Assembly (NCBI RefSeq): GCF_008329715.1
Contig: NZ_VTSR01000013.1
Coordinates: 29,194-93,193 of the forward strand
From: Gimesia chilikensis
GTDB lineage: Bacteria > Planctomycetota > Planctomycetia > Planctomycetales > Planctomycetaceae
Direction: 5' to 3'
DNA: 64,000 nt
Numbering within the stretch: the stretch's first letter is position 1; each line of letters opens with the position of its first letter. Under the pieces are notes generated by a model. It had not been told where the DNA came from. It searched no databases and saw only the letters and a list, made by a program, of their open reading frames with translations. Positions 36,618-47,122 of this stretch are shown here, one piece after another. Position numbers and translations under genes: made by a program.

Positions 36618-36657
36618 AAACGGGAGCGTGAACCAGATTCACTGCTCCCGTTTTTAT
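36618..36657 (+). terminator. terminator of the GntR-M14-BNR operon
   Basis: AAACGGGAGC and GCTCCCGTTT pair, extended by GTGAA/TTCAC with one bulge, and are followed by TTTTTATTT. It lies about 30 bases after the BNR stop and before the convergent transporter gene. Confidence 0.88.
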
Positions 36658-36676
36658 TTGCACATACAAGGTAATA

Positions 36677-38218
36677 TTACAACAACGCAATCAAAATCGG
36701 TGCCAGCAGTGTTACCAGCACCAGGGCCACCGGATAGACGGTTGCATAACTCGTCGCCGGCACACTCGAATCAATGGCAGACGTGACCGCTCCCAGACCA
36801 GGCGTGGATGTCATCGCGCCACACAGGCCCCCGGCCGTCTCCAGCAGATTCAGACGTAGCCAGTACCGCGCCGCGAGAAACCCGGACAAGAGCGGCACCA
36901 CAACCACCACCGCTGCGGCCAGGCACATCGTCAATCCGTTCGCACGGACCACTTCCACGAAATTACCACCTGCCTGACACCCCGCCTGTGCGAGAAAGAC
37001 CGTCAGTCCGAGTTCACCCAGCAACAACCGGCCCGCGCGTGGCATGCGAACTGACAATCCACCAAACTGGCCGAAGTGCCCCAGCAGCAGCCCGACCAGC
37101 AACGGTCCTCCTGCCATACCGAGGGAAAATGACTGACCTCCCAGCGACAGACTCAGCCGCCCCAGGATCATCCCCAGAATCAGTCCGCCCGCCAGGATGA
37201 TGAGATCCGTTTCATCCGCGGTGCGAGCCCGGTGACCAACGGCGGTCGCAAAACGTTCCAGATCCTCCGGTTCACCCACCGCACGCAGAATATCTCCGTA
37301 ATGCAGTGTCTGTTCTGAACCGGGAACGAACTCGATATTCTGACGGGTAATACGGGCTATCGTCACACCAAAGCGTGACCGAAAATGCAGATCCTTGAGC
37401 GTGCGTCCCACTACTTCTTTGGACGTAATCACAATATTACGCCGCTGCCGCTCCACATCGAGTACGTATTGCGCGTCGGGACAGCGGGTTCCCAACGCTT
37501 CAATCACAGTCTCGATCTGCCCCGTCCGGCCGATGACCAGCAAGAGCTGTCCCAGTTCCAGTTGAAATTCTTTTGGAATCGGTCGCGGTTGCCCCTCCAC
37601 GATCAAGCGTGAAACCTGGCAGTTGGATTTCGCCAGAATGGTTACGTCCCGCAATCGCTTCCCCACCAGATTTCTGTTCTGGACTTCGACCACTTCGCGA
37701 ATGATATCGCCGCGGGCCGCAGCCGATTCGTTCAGGGCGCGTTCAATTCCACCAGAAAACCACCGGGGTAGAATCTGAATGAAGAAAATCACTCCGATCA
37801 CACCAAAGGGGTAGGCAATCCCGAATCCGACCGCGACATCCGAACCGGCGGGCAGTTTCTCCGTCGCCGCAGCGAGAGCCGGCGTACTCGTCAGAGCCCC
37901 CGCAAACAGGCCGCTCGCCAGGTCGGGACTCAACTTGAAGAGACGTCCCATGAGCCAGACGGCCAGCAGAGCCGAACTCATCATGACTCCCGCCAGCAGC
38001 GCCAGCGCTTTGCCACGGTTCAGAAACATCTGCAGAAAACTGGGCCCCGCACCGATGCCCAGGCAGTAGATGAACAGGACAACCCCCGCCAGCCCCGCCT
38101 CGGGCGCAATCTGGTAACCCCAGTGTCCTGCCAGCAGACCGGCGAAGATCACACCCGAACTTCCCAGCGAAATTCCACGGACCGCAATTTTTCCCAGTAT
38201 CAGACCGCAACCGATCAC
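36677..38218 (-). CDS. AspT/YidE-type transporter with two TrkA-C (RCK_C) domains
   Basis: A membrane protein of at least 513 residues in the aspartate-alanine exchanger (AspT/YidE/YbjL) family. Two membrane halves, each about five or six helices, flank two cytosolic TrkA-C domains (EVVEVQNRNLVGKRLRDVTI; VGRTLKDLHFRSRFGVTIAR, FVPGSEQTLHYGDILRAVGE). Conserved motifs GALTSTPALAAA and GAMTSTPGLGAV repeat in the two halves. It is probably an anion or amino-acid exchanger. The GTG at 38218 sits inside the first helix. The frame stays open upstream (IEEIVVLFAVIGCG), but no ATG, GTG or TTG occurs there, so the true start may be ATC or ATT near 38240. Confidence 0.82.
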   Translation of the reverse strand: MIGCGLILGKIAVRGISLGSSGVIFAGLLAGHWGYQIAPEAGLAGVVLFIYCLGIGAGPSFLQMFLNRGKALALLAGVMMSSALLAVWLMGRLFKLSPDLASGLFAGALTSTPALAAATEKLPAGSDVAVGFGIAYPFGVIGVIFFIQILPRWFSGGIERALNESAAARGDIIREVVEVQNRNLVGKRLRDVTILAKSNCQVSRLIVEGQPRPIPKEFQLELGQLLLVIGRTGQIETVIEALGTRCPDAQYVLDVERQRRNIVITSKEVVGRTLKDLHFRSRFGVTIARITRQNIEFVPGSEQTLHYGDILRAVGEPEDLERFATAVGHRARTADETDLIILAGGLILGMILGRLSLSLGGQSFSLGMAGGPLLVGLLLGHFGQFGGLSVRMPRAGRLLLGELGLTVFLAQAGCQAGGNFVEVVRANGLTMCLAAAVVVVVPLLSGFLAARYWLRLNLLETAGGLCGAMTSTPGLGAVTSAIDSSVPATSYATVYPVALVLVTLLAPILIALL

Positions 38219-38342
38219 AGCAAATAAAACGACAATCTCTTCGATGGCTCTGCACCTTTCCCTGGCCTCCGGAGCGCTAATTGAATGCCCGCACTATAGT
38301 CGACAGGCGGGTTCAGTGCCAGCAGTTCCCTGCTGTCTGACC

Positions 38343-39068
38343 TCAATCTTCTCCGGAACCCTGATCATAATGCTCAGCCAGAATCGATCGGGTGCGACGA
38401 ACCAGTTCCACATCCCCCGTCCCGGTTTCAGCGAACGTATCGTCTATCAATACCAGGAACCGCCCCTGCTTCTCCTCAATCACTGCGACCTCTTCCGGCA
38501 ACTCCGGCCATTCCCAGTCACTGTGCGGATGATAAGACATCCACCAGCAGTCCGTTTCATTAAATTGCACTTCAGGCCAGTCTAAAGCTTCTAATAGAAA
38601 AGAACTGTCAAAGTGGGCAGAGTCCGGTTCCCAGCATTCAATCAGAATGCGCAAGATCTGAAGGATCCCCCCCACGGACAGAAGCGGTTTGATCACATCT
38701 GTGATCATGGGAAAGTTGAGGCGGACACTATTATGAGAAAACTCACTCCAGCAGCCGGCATCAATTCTCAGTGCGACAAAACTGCCATCGTCAAAAGCAT
38801 TACAGATTGATTCACTGAATCCTAACTCTTCATCAATACTCCGATCGACATCATTTCTGTAGACTCCCTTGGCGATGATCGGTTCCAGCCCTTTCGCTGT
38901 CATAGAAATACGATGACCGTCCGGGTCCATCGCATCCGTAGCCCATGCCTTGAGCAGCGGAGACATCGGCTTCAGCTTGCGCAGCATTTTCGACATCCGC
39001 CTGGCAATCTCAGCCGGACTTTCCTTCCGAACACCCCAGTAGATACTAAAGTCATATCCGCTGAACAT
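38343..39068 (-). CDS. Imm52-like immunity protein
   Basis: A 241-residue cytoplasmic protein. The N-terminus (GYDFSIYWGVRKESPAEIAR, MSKMLRKLKPMSPLLKAW) resembles the Imm52 family of polymorphic-toxin immunity proteins, in which a YWG.R.ES motif opens the domain. The C-terminal part ends LVRRTRSILAEHYD. The start at 39068 has GGAGAGAAG directly upstream; the frame open to 39227 is not protein-like. No toxin gene, secretion gene or rearrangement-hotspot gene is adjacent, so it would be an orphan. Assignment rests on motif recall and should be confirmed by a profile search. Confidence 0.62.
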   Translation of the reverse strand: MFSGYDFSIYWGVRKESPAEIARRMSKMLRKLKPMSPLLKAWATDAMDPDGHRISMTAKGLEPIIAKGVYRNDVDRSIDEELGFSESICNAFDDGSFVALRIDAGCWSEFSHNSVRLNFPMITDVIKPLLSVGGILQILRILIECWEPDSAHFDSSFLLEALDWPEVQFNETDCWWMSYHPHSDWEWPELPEEVAVIEEKQGRFLVLIDDTFAETGTGDVELVRRTRSILAEHYDQGSGED

Positions 39069-39256
39069 CTTCTCTCCAGACTGATTTCTTTTCAGAATTG
39101 GACTCAGCTTCTGTCTGACACAAAGGAAGACAAAGGGCGCTGAAACAGCACGCTTCAACTCCGCAGACAGATCACCTTGCCTCAAGCCACCAGAACCGAT
39201 AAAACTATGATTTCCCGGGAAAGTCAAGTCGATTCTATTTTCACTGCAGGCCCTTC

Positions 39257-41698
39257 ATGTTTCAGACACTCCCCTGTCTCCTGTTGCTCTCTCTCAGCTT
39301 CACCACCGGTACGGAAACCCTGCTGGACGACTTCAACTACACAACGTCCTCCGCGGCCCGACAGGCGTGGACCGAACTTAAGGGAACACTCCCCCTGGCA
39401 ATGCAGAAATCAGGCAGCCAGAATGTCCTGCTCCTCTCGGCCCCCTTTCAATCCAACCGTGACATTCCCCGGGCCGGGATCGACAAACAACTCAACCAGA
39501 GCCTGACCGCCCCCGGGCTGTTTACGATTGACGTCAAACCGGCTTCGCCCGACAGCAACCATCAGGTCAGCATTTATTTCAAAAGTGGCCCCGGCTGGTA
39601 TTCGACCTCTGCCCGTATCAAGGGGGCTGATTGGCAGACACTCCGTTTCCCTAAAGGTGATTTTCGCGGCGAAGATAAACCGCGTGGCTGGGATAAAATC
39701 GAAACCGTCCGACTGGTCGTCTGGCGGGAATCCGACAGCGAACCCGACACGCACTTTCAGTTCCGCAACCTCAAGGCCATTACCGGCGACGTGACGATTG
39801 TCGTCCCCGACCTCAGCCAGAAACAGAAAGAGCAGGACACCTTCTCTGCCGCCGACCGCATCGAAACGTTTCTCGAGACTTCTGGAATCGGTTGTGACCG
39901 CATCAGTGAAAGCGAACTCTCGCTGAACACGCTCGGCTCACGTTCCATCGCAATTCTGCCGTTTAATCCCCGTATTTCGTCCCAGGCCTGTGGGGTACTG
40001 AATCAGTTTATGGAACGGGGCGGCAAGGTTTATCTGAACTTCAACATCCCGACCGCTCTGGAAAAGAATCTGGGCATCAAAAAAGGCAGCTATTTCAAAC
40101 CGGACAGTCCGGGCGGACTGGCCTCGATCCACCTGCAGGACGCCGGTATCCTGGGGCTCCCTGCGGAGGTCAAACAGGCTTCCTGGAACCTGGTGACAGC
40201 CACCCCAACCGGACACAACGCCCGGATCGTGGGCGAGTGGTACGATGACACAGGTAAACCAACGGGCAAGCCGGCCCTGATCGTCAGCGACCGGGGTGCC
40301 TACTTCAGTCATCTGATCCTGGGAGATGATCCGGTCCAGAAACAGGCCCTGCTGACTGCCCTCATGGCACATTTCCAACCCCGGCTCTGGGATGCGATCG
40401 CCGCCGGTACGATTCAGCAGGCGGAACAGGTGGGGCCCTTTCACTCTTTTGATGAACTCCGCCGCAGCATTGTGTCCACCGTCACTCCACAACAGAGCAA
40501 AGTACTGGCGGCCCGCGATCTGGATCGCACGTCCGCATTACTCGTGCGCGCGAAACAGCTGCTGCAGAAAAAAGAAGCGTTTCAGGCCATCGCCTTTGCC
40601 CGGCGCTGTCGCGAAGAGCGGGTCAAAATCTACCTGCTGACCCGCGCCAGTCCGCCACGCGAAGCCCGTGCGTTCTGGGACCACAGTCCAACCGGCCCCT
40701 ACCCGGGCGACTGGGATCGCACCTGTAAAGAGCTTGCCGATGCTGGCTTTAACATGCTCATCGTCAACATGCTCTGGGGCGGTCTGGCCCACTACCCCAG
40801 TGATGTTCTTCCCCGCAGCAATTCCTACGAAGTCTATGGGGACCAGATCGAACAGTGCCTCCAGGCGGCGCATAAACATGGTCTCGAGCTCCATGTCTGG
40901 AAAGTGAATCACAATCTCTCGACCGCTCCGCCGTCGTTCGTCAGACAGTTACGTGACGCGGGGCGGACCCAGGTCAGTGTGACCGGCGAACAGAGCGACT
41001 GGCTCAATCCGGCTCATCCCGAAAACTTTCAGCTCGAAGTCGACAGCATGCTCGAAGTCGTTAAAAAGTATCCCGTGGATGGCATTCACTTCGATTACAT
41101 CCGCTATCCCAATGATCGCCACGATTACAGTGACTATAGCCGTCAGAAATTCGAGGCCGACACCGGCATCAAAGTCAGCAACTGGCCTACCGACTGTTAC
41201 AAGGGGAAGCTCAAAAGCCAGTACCGCGACTGGCGTGCCAACCAGATCACCCGGCTCGTTGAAACCGTATCACGCGAAGCACGCAAGATCCGCCCCGGCG
41301 TGAAACTTTCCGCTGCCGTCTTCCGCGAATATCCGGACTGCCGGGAATGGGTGGCCCAGGACTGGCCTCTCTGGGCCAGACGCGGGTATCTCGATTTCAT
41401 CTGCCCCATGGATTACACCGCCAGTGACGAACAGTTCCGCCTCTGGATTGAAGATCAGCAGAAACACCTGGCCGGCAGCATCCCTGTCTACCCCGGCATC
41501 GGTGCACTCTCATCAGAGGCAACACTGAGCAGCGATCGTGTTCTAGGACAGGTTGATGTAACCCGACAGCTCAACACGGGGGGGTTTACTGTCTTCAGCC
41601 TCAATCCGCAGACACTCTCCAGTGTCGTCCCCGATTTCAAACGCAGTGCCGGGAAAGTCAAGGCGACTCCCCCGCATCGCGCGCCGAAAAAGCGTTAA
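39257..41698 (+). CDS. GHL10-type (family 10-like) glycosidase, exported
   Basis: An 813-residue exported protein. After a short signal peptide, residues 20-180 look like a carbohydrate-binding beta-sandwich (LLDDFNYTTSSAARQAWTEL, WQTLRFPKGDF). Residues 185-380 are a flavodoxin/glutamine-amidotransferase-like domain. A TIM-barrel of the GHL10 (DUF187/FenI) type begins near residue 480 (WDRTCKELADAGFNMLIVN, AHKHGLELHVWKVNHNL, DGIHFDYIRYPNDRHDYSDY, LDFICPMDYTASDEQF). Such enzymes hydrolyse glycosidic bonds; the substrate is unknown. It is convergent with rtcB. Confidence 0.86.
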   Translation: MFQTLPCLLLLSLSFTTGTETLLDDFNYTTSSAARQAWTELKGTLPLAMQKSGSQNVLLLSAPFQSNRDIPRAGIDKQLNQSLTAPGLFTIDVKPASPDSNHQVSIYFKSGPGWYSTSARIKGADWQTLRFPKGDFRGEDKPRGWDKIETVRLVVWRESDSEPDTHFQFRNLKAITGDVTIVVPDLSQKQKEQDTFSAADRIETFLETSGIGCDRISESELSLNTLGSRSIAILPFNPRISSQACGVLNQFMERGGKVYLNFNIPTALEKNLGIKKGSYFKPDSPGGLASIHLQDAGILGLPAEVKQASWNLVTATPTGHNARIVGEWYDDTGKPTGKPALIVSDRGAYFSHLILGDDPVQKQALLTALMAHFQPRLWDAIAAGTIQQAEQVGPFHSFDELRRSIVSTVTPQQSKVLAARDLDRTSALLVRAKQLLQKKEAFQAIAFARRCREERVKIYLLTRASPPREARAFWDHSPTGPYPGDWDRTCKELADAGFNMLIVNMLWGGLAHYPSDVLPRSNSYEVYGDQIEQCLQAAHKHGLELHVWKVNHNLSTAPPSFVRQLRDAGRTQVSVTGEQSDWLNPAHPENFQLEVDSMLEVVKKYPVDGIHFDYIRYPNDRHDYSDYSRQKFEADTGIKVSNWPTDCYKGKLKSQYRDWRANQITRLVETVSREARKIRPGVKLSAAVFREYPDCREWVAQDWPLWARRGYLDFICPMDYTASDEQFRLWIEDQQKHLAGSIPVYPGIGALSSEATLSSDRVLGQVDVTRQLNTGGFTVFSLNPQTLSSVVPDFKRSAGKVKATPPHRAPKKR

Positions 41699-41711
41699 CT
41701 CTGAATAAACA

Positions 41712-41750
41712 AAAACAGGCAGGCCAGGAAAATCCCCAACCTGCCTGTGT
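41712..41750. terminator. bidirectional terminator between GHL10 gene and rtcB
   Basis: ACAGGCAGG (41715-41723) pairs with CCTGCCTGT (41740-41748). On the minus strand a run TTTTTGTTTATT follows the stem, suiting termination of rtcB. On the plus strand the T-run is weak. Confidence 0.78.
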
Positions 41751-41767
41751 TCCTGCTTTACAGCGAG

Positions 41768-43159
41768 TCAATCTTCGGCCCGGCTTCCGTCGCCACACAT
41801 CTTCACCACTTTTGGGTTGAAGCGTGCTACGATTTCCACCAGGTCCTGCTGCTCGGCCATAACCTCATTAATGTTTTTGTAAACACCGGGAACTTCGTCA
41901 GCCCCCGCTGAGATTACAGTGATGCCTCGTTTCTCCAGATCGTTTTTCACCGCCTTCCAGCGGTACTTATCCTTCGCTTTGTTACGAGACATGCAGCGTC
42001 CTGCACCATGCGATGCCGAGTTCAGGCTCGCTGGATTTCCTTTTCCACGAACCACGAACGCCGGATCGGCCATCGAACCGGGAATCACACCCATCTCGCC
42101 TGCTGCCGCTGGAGTTGCCCCCTTACGGTGCACGTAGACCTCCCGGCCGCCGTGCTCTTCCTTCCAGGCGAAGTTGTGGTGATTCTCCACGCCGGAGATC
42201 ACTTTGCTTCCCAGTAGAGCCGCCACGTTCTTATGGATCACAGCATGGTTAGCTGCAGCGTAGTCGCCCATCAGATTCATCGCTGCCCAGTATTCCTGGC
42301 CGGCTTCCGAATCCATGTCCAGCCATGCCAGTCGTCCCAGGTGCTGATGACGCTTTCGCAGTTGCGACTGCGCAATCGCTGAATACGTGCTGCATACCGA
42401 CGCACCGGTTCCCCGGCTACCGCTATGGCTCAACAATGCCACATATTCACCTGCAGTCAGGCCCAGCTCTGCATCATCTTCCGAAATCGTCAGGACACCG
42501 AACTCAACAAAGTGGTTGCCCGAACCCGAAGATCCCAGCTGTTTCCATGCCTTGTCTTTGTTCTGACGTGTCACTTTCGTCACCGTCCAGTCCTGATCCA
42601 TCACCGCATGATGCTGCTTCTTCTCGTGAGCCGTACCCACGCCGAATACGGTTCCTCGATTCAGCGCCTCGATGAATTGATGACGTTTGTCATCCAGTGC
42701 ATCAACGGCCGTATCCAGAACCGACAGCTTCATACGGCAGGCGATATCCACACCGACCGCGTAAGGAATCACTGCGTTTTCCAGTGCCAGTACGCCGCCG
42801 ATAGGCAGACCATAACCGATGTGTGCATCAGGCATCAGCGCAGCGCCGTAGGCCGATGGAACATGGCACGCCAGTTCCATCTGGGAGAACGCACCTTCAT
42901 CGATGCCATCCTTACCCCAGATCTGGTAATCGATTGGCTCAACAACTTCTTCCGAGTTATCTTCAACCAGCTCTGCAGCCAGGGCTCCGAATGCCTCATC
43001 TTCCAGGAAGTCCTCAGGCGCAGCGATGACCTGCTGCATGCGCGCTTTAACTTCCTTACCGCGAATATTTTCATTCGCGACGGCCTGCTGAATCGCCGTC
43101 ATGGCCGTCTTCAGACAATACTGTGGAACACCCAGTTTCAGTAACTGTCGAGAGTTCAT
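41768..43159 (-). CDS. rtcB: RtcB-family RNA ligase
   Basis: A 463-residue RtcB, the Mn/GTP-dependent ligase that joins 2',3'-cyclic phosphate and 5'-OH RNA ends. Visible motifs: MPDAHIGYGLPIGGVLA, GVDIACRM (metal-binding Cys), SSGSGNHFVEFG, LSHSGSRGTG, HNFAWKEEHGGREVYVHRKG and SASHGAGRCMSRNKA, with the histidine that is guanylylated in characterised enzymes. The start at 43159 has GGAGAAGAGAG upstream; the longer frame to 43213 is rejected. There is no adjacent rtcA or regulator gene. Its likely role is tRNA or damaged-RNA repair. Confidence 0.95.
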   Translation of the reverse strand: MNSRQLLKLGVPQYCLKTAMTAIQQAVANENIRGKEVKARMQQVIAAPEDFLEDEAFGALAAELVEDNSEEVVEPIDYQIWGKDGIDEGAFSQMELACHVPSAYGAALMPDAHIGYGLPIGGVLALENAVIPYAVGVDIACRMKLSVLDTAVDALDDKRHQFIEALNRGTVFGVGTAHEKKQHHAVMDQDWTVTKVTRQNKDKAWKQLGSSGSGNHFVEFGVLTISEDDAELGLTAGEYVALLSHSGSRGTGASVCSTYSAIAQSQLRKRHQHLGRLAWLDMDSEAGQEYWAAMNLMGDYAAANHAVIHKNVAALLGSKVISGVENHHNFAWKEEHGGREVYVHRKGATPAAAGEMGVIPGSMADPAFVVRGKGNPASLNSASHGAGRCMSRNKAKDKYRWKAVKNDLEKRGITVISAGADEVPGVYKNINEVMAEQQDLVEIVARFNPKVVKMCGDGSRAED

Positions 43160-43825
43160 CTCTCTTCTCCTCATACATAAAAAACATTCAGACCCGATTT
43201 CCGCTCGGGTCACATATCATTCTATTCCAATTTGTTCTCACTGGACACCGGAGTAGTAAGAAGGTTCCCGGTTTCCGACTTTACCTGGAGAAAAACCGAA
43301 AAGTAACTCTGCCTGGGACGCGATCCTTCATTCTTTCTCTGCATATGCCCAAAAACGTCCCATCTCCGCCAACACTCAATCAGGCACTCGCGTAAAACTA
43401 ACAACAGGTGATCGCACCGGCACGTTGCTACAGACGAAGTCGATAACCGATTCCTGACAGCAAACGAAACACAAAAATCCTGTAAGCTCAGGCAGAAACG
43501 CCTGTTAGAATACGCCGCACGGAACTATCGATACTGTAACGAGATACGTCACTTTATCCCGATCCGCGTCTTGCAAAGGCCCGGAACGACGATTAGAATA
43601 AATCATTGAACCTGAATTCGGGAACACAAGCATTGCTCCCCCGTTCCCGGAACATCTGCCATCCCGCCTGCTGAACCTTGGGGTTCAGCTACCGCCGTAG
43701 CAAACTGATATGGATTGTCGGTCGGACAGGCATCACCAGAGATTCATTGACAAGTTAAGTTTGAAAAGCCCCGTCCCCGGCGGCCGATCATCCACTTGAA
43801 AATTACTATCCAGAAGGTGAATGTC
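43160..43825. other. intergenic region between divergent rtcB and cytochrome genes
   Basis: About 660 bases without a supported gene. Short open frames lack protein features. A small hairpin (CTGAACC/GGTTCAG near 43671-43690) is present. The promoters of both flanking genes should lie here, but no clear pair of boxes was found. Confidence 0.45.
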
Positions 43826-46800
43826 ATGCTTCTTCTGTGTTCGAGCAAGCGCATCGTCCCTGCTCTCGTTCTCACTTTCCTGTGTACTTCACTCACTCAG
43901 GTGAGCGCTGAAAAGACAACAAAAGTCTCCCCAGCCAGAATACGTTCCATCCTTTCGGAAAACTGTTTCCAGTGTCACGGACCGGATGCCAAGAAACGCG
44001 CTGCCGACCTCCGCTTCGATACCCGTGACGGCGCCTTTGCCGACCTGGGTGGTCACAAAGCCATTGTGCCCGGCAACCTGAAGGAAAGCGAACTCATCGC
44101 CCGCATTACAACCGACGACGGCGACCTCCTCATGCCGCCGACCGACAGCGGGAAGAAACTGAAGCCGGAAGAAATTAAACAACTCAAACTCTGGATCGAA
44201 CAGGGTGCTCCCTGGCAGGATCACTGGGCCTTCGTAAAACCACAGAAAGCACCACTGCCTTCCGTCTCACAACCGGACTGGGTAAAGAGTCCCGTCGATC
44301 AGTTCATCCTGGCGCGGCTCGATGAAGAAGGTCTCAAACCCACTGCCGAGGCTGATCGTCGTACTCTCATTCGACGAGTCACCCTGGACCTCACCGGACT
44401 GCCTCCCACGCCGCAGGAAGTGGAATCGTTTGTAAATGACAAAAGTCCCAATGCCTATGAGAAGGTTGTGGATCGACTGCTGCAGTCTCCCCGGTACGGC
44501 GAGCACATGGCCCGCTACTGGCTGGACATCGCCCGTTACGGCGACACTCACGGTCTGCACCTTGATAACTACCGCGAAATGTGGCCTTACCGCGACTGGG
44601 TCATCAATGCCTTCAATACCAACAAACACTACGATCAGTTTGTGATCGAACAGTTGGCCGGTGACCTGCTCCCGAATGCGACACTCGACCAGCAGATCGC
44701 CACTGGCTTCAACCGCTGTCACGTGACCACCAACGAAGGGGGTTCGATTGCCGAAGAAGTCTATGTGCGCAACGTTATCGACCGGGTGGAAACGACAGGC
44801 CAGGCCTTTATGGGGCTCACCCTCGGCTGTGCCGTCTGTCACGACCACAAGTTCGATCCCTTTACGAAAACCGAATTCTATCAGCTGTTTGCATTCTTCA
44901 ATAACCTTGACGGCCCCGCGATGGACGGGAACATCAAAGACTCACCCCCTTCCGTCCGTGTCCCCGATGATGCCCAGTCCAAGCAACTCCAGGCTTATAA
45001 AGATCAGATTGCATCCATTGAAAAACGGGGAGCCGACCGCACCAAGGTGAACGAACCCGCGTTTCAGTCCTGGCTCCAGTGGAAGCAGCAGATTCAGAAG
45101 ACGGGCAGCAACCCCGACCTCTCCATTCCGCAACCCAGCGGTCTGCTGGCTGCTTACTCGCTCGACGAGAAAGAAGGCGACGCCGCTGCAGACAAAACGA
45201 ACGCCAAAAACAAAGCGTCTGTCAAAGGGGCTCCCAAATGGGTCGCCGGTAAATTCAATAACGGATTCCAGTTCGCCCCCGGCAGCTATCTCGATCTGGG
45301 AAAAACCGGACAGTTTGCGAAAGCAACCCCTTTCAGTTATGCCATCTGGGTCAAAACCAACGGCAAAACTTCGGGTCCAATCGTCTCCAGCATTAATCCT
45401 AATTCGCGTGAACGAGGCTACGACCTGCAGATCACTAACCAGACCCTCAGTGTGCGTCTGATTGACCGCTGGCCCGGATATGCCGTCCAGGTGCAGACCA
45501 AGAATAATGAAATCACGCCCAACCAGTGGCACCACGTCTGCGTGACCTACGATGGTTCCGCGAAAGCCCATGGCGTGACCATCTATGTTGACGGCAAAGA
45601 GTCCGAGCTGACTATCTCCTCTGACTCCTTTAAAAATACGACTCCTCTGAACTCGGCCACGATTCTGCTGGGTCATTCACCAACCAAGCAGCACCTGACG
45701 AACGGCTTCGTGGACGAATTTCGTATCTACGATCACGAACTCTCAGAAACCGAAGTTAATCAGGTCTACTTCGATCATCAGATTGAACCGGTCCTGAAGC
45801 TGGCTGCCGACAAACGTACTCCCCAGCAAACTGAATTGCTGAGACAGTACTATCTGAACCAGTTCGATTCCGAATATCGCAAGCTGCTGGCCGAGAAGGT
45901 CAAAGTCAAAGCACAGGAAGAAAAACTGATTGCGTCGCTCCCCACGACACTGATCTTCCGCGAACGCAAGACCATCAAAGAGGCCTTCGATCTCAAGCGG
46001 GGACAATACGATCAGAAAGGGGATAAAGTCGATCGGAAAACTCCGTCGCAGTTCCCTGCCATGGCAGCCGAATGGCCCGTCAACCGGTTGGGCCTGGCGA
46101 AATGGCTTGTCGATCCCAGTCATCCGCTGACATCCCGCGTTGCCGTCAACCGGTTCTGGCAGCAGTTGTTCGGCACCGGTATCGTCGAAACCAGTGAAGA
46201 CTTCGGTAACCAGGGTGCCGTCCCCAGTCATCCCGAACTGCTGGACTGGCTCTCCGTCGATTTCCAGGAACACCAGTGGGACGTCAAACGGCTGATGAAA
46301 CAGCTCGTGATGTCCGCCACTTATCGTCAAAACTCCAGCGTCACCCCGGAACTATATCAGCAGGATCCCGAGAACCGTCTGCTGGCTCGCGGCCCCCGCT
46401 TCCGTCTGGATGCAGAAATGTTGCGTGACCAGGCACTCGCCGTCAGCGGTCTGCTCGTTCCCAAAGTAGGTGGCCCCAGTGTCAAACCGCCTCAACCTGA
46501 TGGACTCTGGTACGCCGTCGGTTACTCCGGCTCCAATACGGTCCGATTTAAACAGGATACGGGCCCTGAGAAAGTCTTTCGCCGCGGACTGTATACCTTC
46601 TGGAAACGGACCTCACCCCCGCCGGAAATGTCGACCTTCGATGCACCCAGCCGGGAAGCCTGCACCATGCGTCGCGAACGGACCAACACACCACTGCAGG
46701 CCCTGTTGCTGCTGAACGATCCGCAGTACATGGAAGCCGCTCGTGCCTTTGGCGAACGCATGATGAAAGAAGGCGGTTCGTCTCCCGAAGAGCGGATCAG

Positions 46801-47035
46801 GTTTGCTTACACAATGGCCACTGGTCATCCGATCTCAACGGAAAACCTGACCCTGATTAAACAAACGTTTGATGACATGCTGGCTGAATACCAGAAAGCT
46901 CCTGAAGCTGCCAAAGAACTGATTGCTGTTGGCGAGTCCAAACCTGACGAGAAACTGAATCCGCAGGAACTGGCCGCCTGGACCATGGTGGGCAACCTCA
47001 TCCTCAACCTGGATGAAGTGCTCAATAAAAATTGA
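43826..47035 (+). CDS. DUF1549/DUF1553 cytochrome c protein with inserted LamG domain
   Basis: A 1069-residue exported protein. A signal peptide ends near VSAEK. The N-terminal cytochrome c domain has CFQCHGPDA and a likely ligand [13 protein letters not shown]1549 follows ([56 protein letters not shown], a second CxxCH). A LamG domain (about residues 440-650: [50 protein letters not shown]) is inserted before DUF1553 ([32 protein letters not shown]). The DUF1501 gene follows 87 bases later. AGAAGGTGA precedes the ATG at 43826. The LamG insert suggests glycan binding. Confidence 0.9.
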   Translation: MLLLCSSKRIVPALVLTFLCTSLTQVSAEKTTKVSPARIRSILSENCFQCHGPDAKKRAADLRFDTRDGAFADLGGHKAIVPGNLKESELIARITTDDGDLLMPPTDSGKKLKPEEIKQLKLWIEQGAPWQDHWAFVKPQKAPLPSVSQPDWVKSPVDQFILARLDEEGLKPTAEADRRTLIRRVTLDLTGLPPTPQEVESFVNDKSPNAYEKVVDRLLQSPRYGEHMARYWLDIARYGDTHGLHLDNYREMWPYRDWVINAFNTNKHYDQFVIEQLAGDLLPNATLDQQIATGFNRCHVTTNEGGSIAEEVYVRNVIDRVETTGQAFMGLTLGCAVCHDHKFDPFTKTEFYQLFAFFNNLDGPAMDGNIKDSPPSVRVPDDAQSKQLQAYKDQIASIEKRGADRTKVNEPAFQSWLQWKQQIQKTGSNPDLSIPQPSGLLAAYSLDEKEGDAAADKTNAKNKASVKGAPKWVAGKFNNGFQFAPGSYLDLGKTGQFAKATPFSYAIWVKTNGKTSGPIVSSINPNSRERGYDLQITNQTLSVRLIDRWPGYAVQVQTKNNEITPNQWHHVCVTYDGSAKAHGVTIYVDGKESELTISSDSFKNTTPLNSATILLGHSPTKQHLTNGFVDEFRIYDHELSETEVNQVYFDHQIEPVLKLAADKRTPQQTELLRQYYLNQFDSEYRKLLAEKVKVKAQEEKLIASLPTTLIFRERKTIKEAFDLKRGQYDQKGDKVDRKTPSQFPAMAAEWPVNRLGLAKWLVDPSHPLTSRVAVNRFWQQLFGTGIVETSEDFGNQGAVPSHPELLDWLSVDFQEHQWDVKRLMKQLVMSATYRQNSSVTPELYQQDPENRLLARGPRFRLDAEMLRDQALAVSGLLVPKVGGPSVKPPQPDGLWYAVGYSGSNTVRFKQDTGPEKVFRRGLYTFWKRTSPPPEMSTFDAPSREACTMRRERTNTPLQALLLLNDPQYMEAARAFGERMMKEGGSSPEERIRFAYTMATGHPISTENLTLIKQTFDDMLAEYQKAPEAAKELIAVGESKPDEKLNPQELAAWTMVGNLILNLDEVLNKN

Positions 47036-47122
47036 CGACGTTGTTCTTCATCATTCCACAGCATCCACGCCGGACAGCAACAGCTGCGGCTTAGAACTCA
47101 ACAGAAATAAACAGGTATCGTC

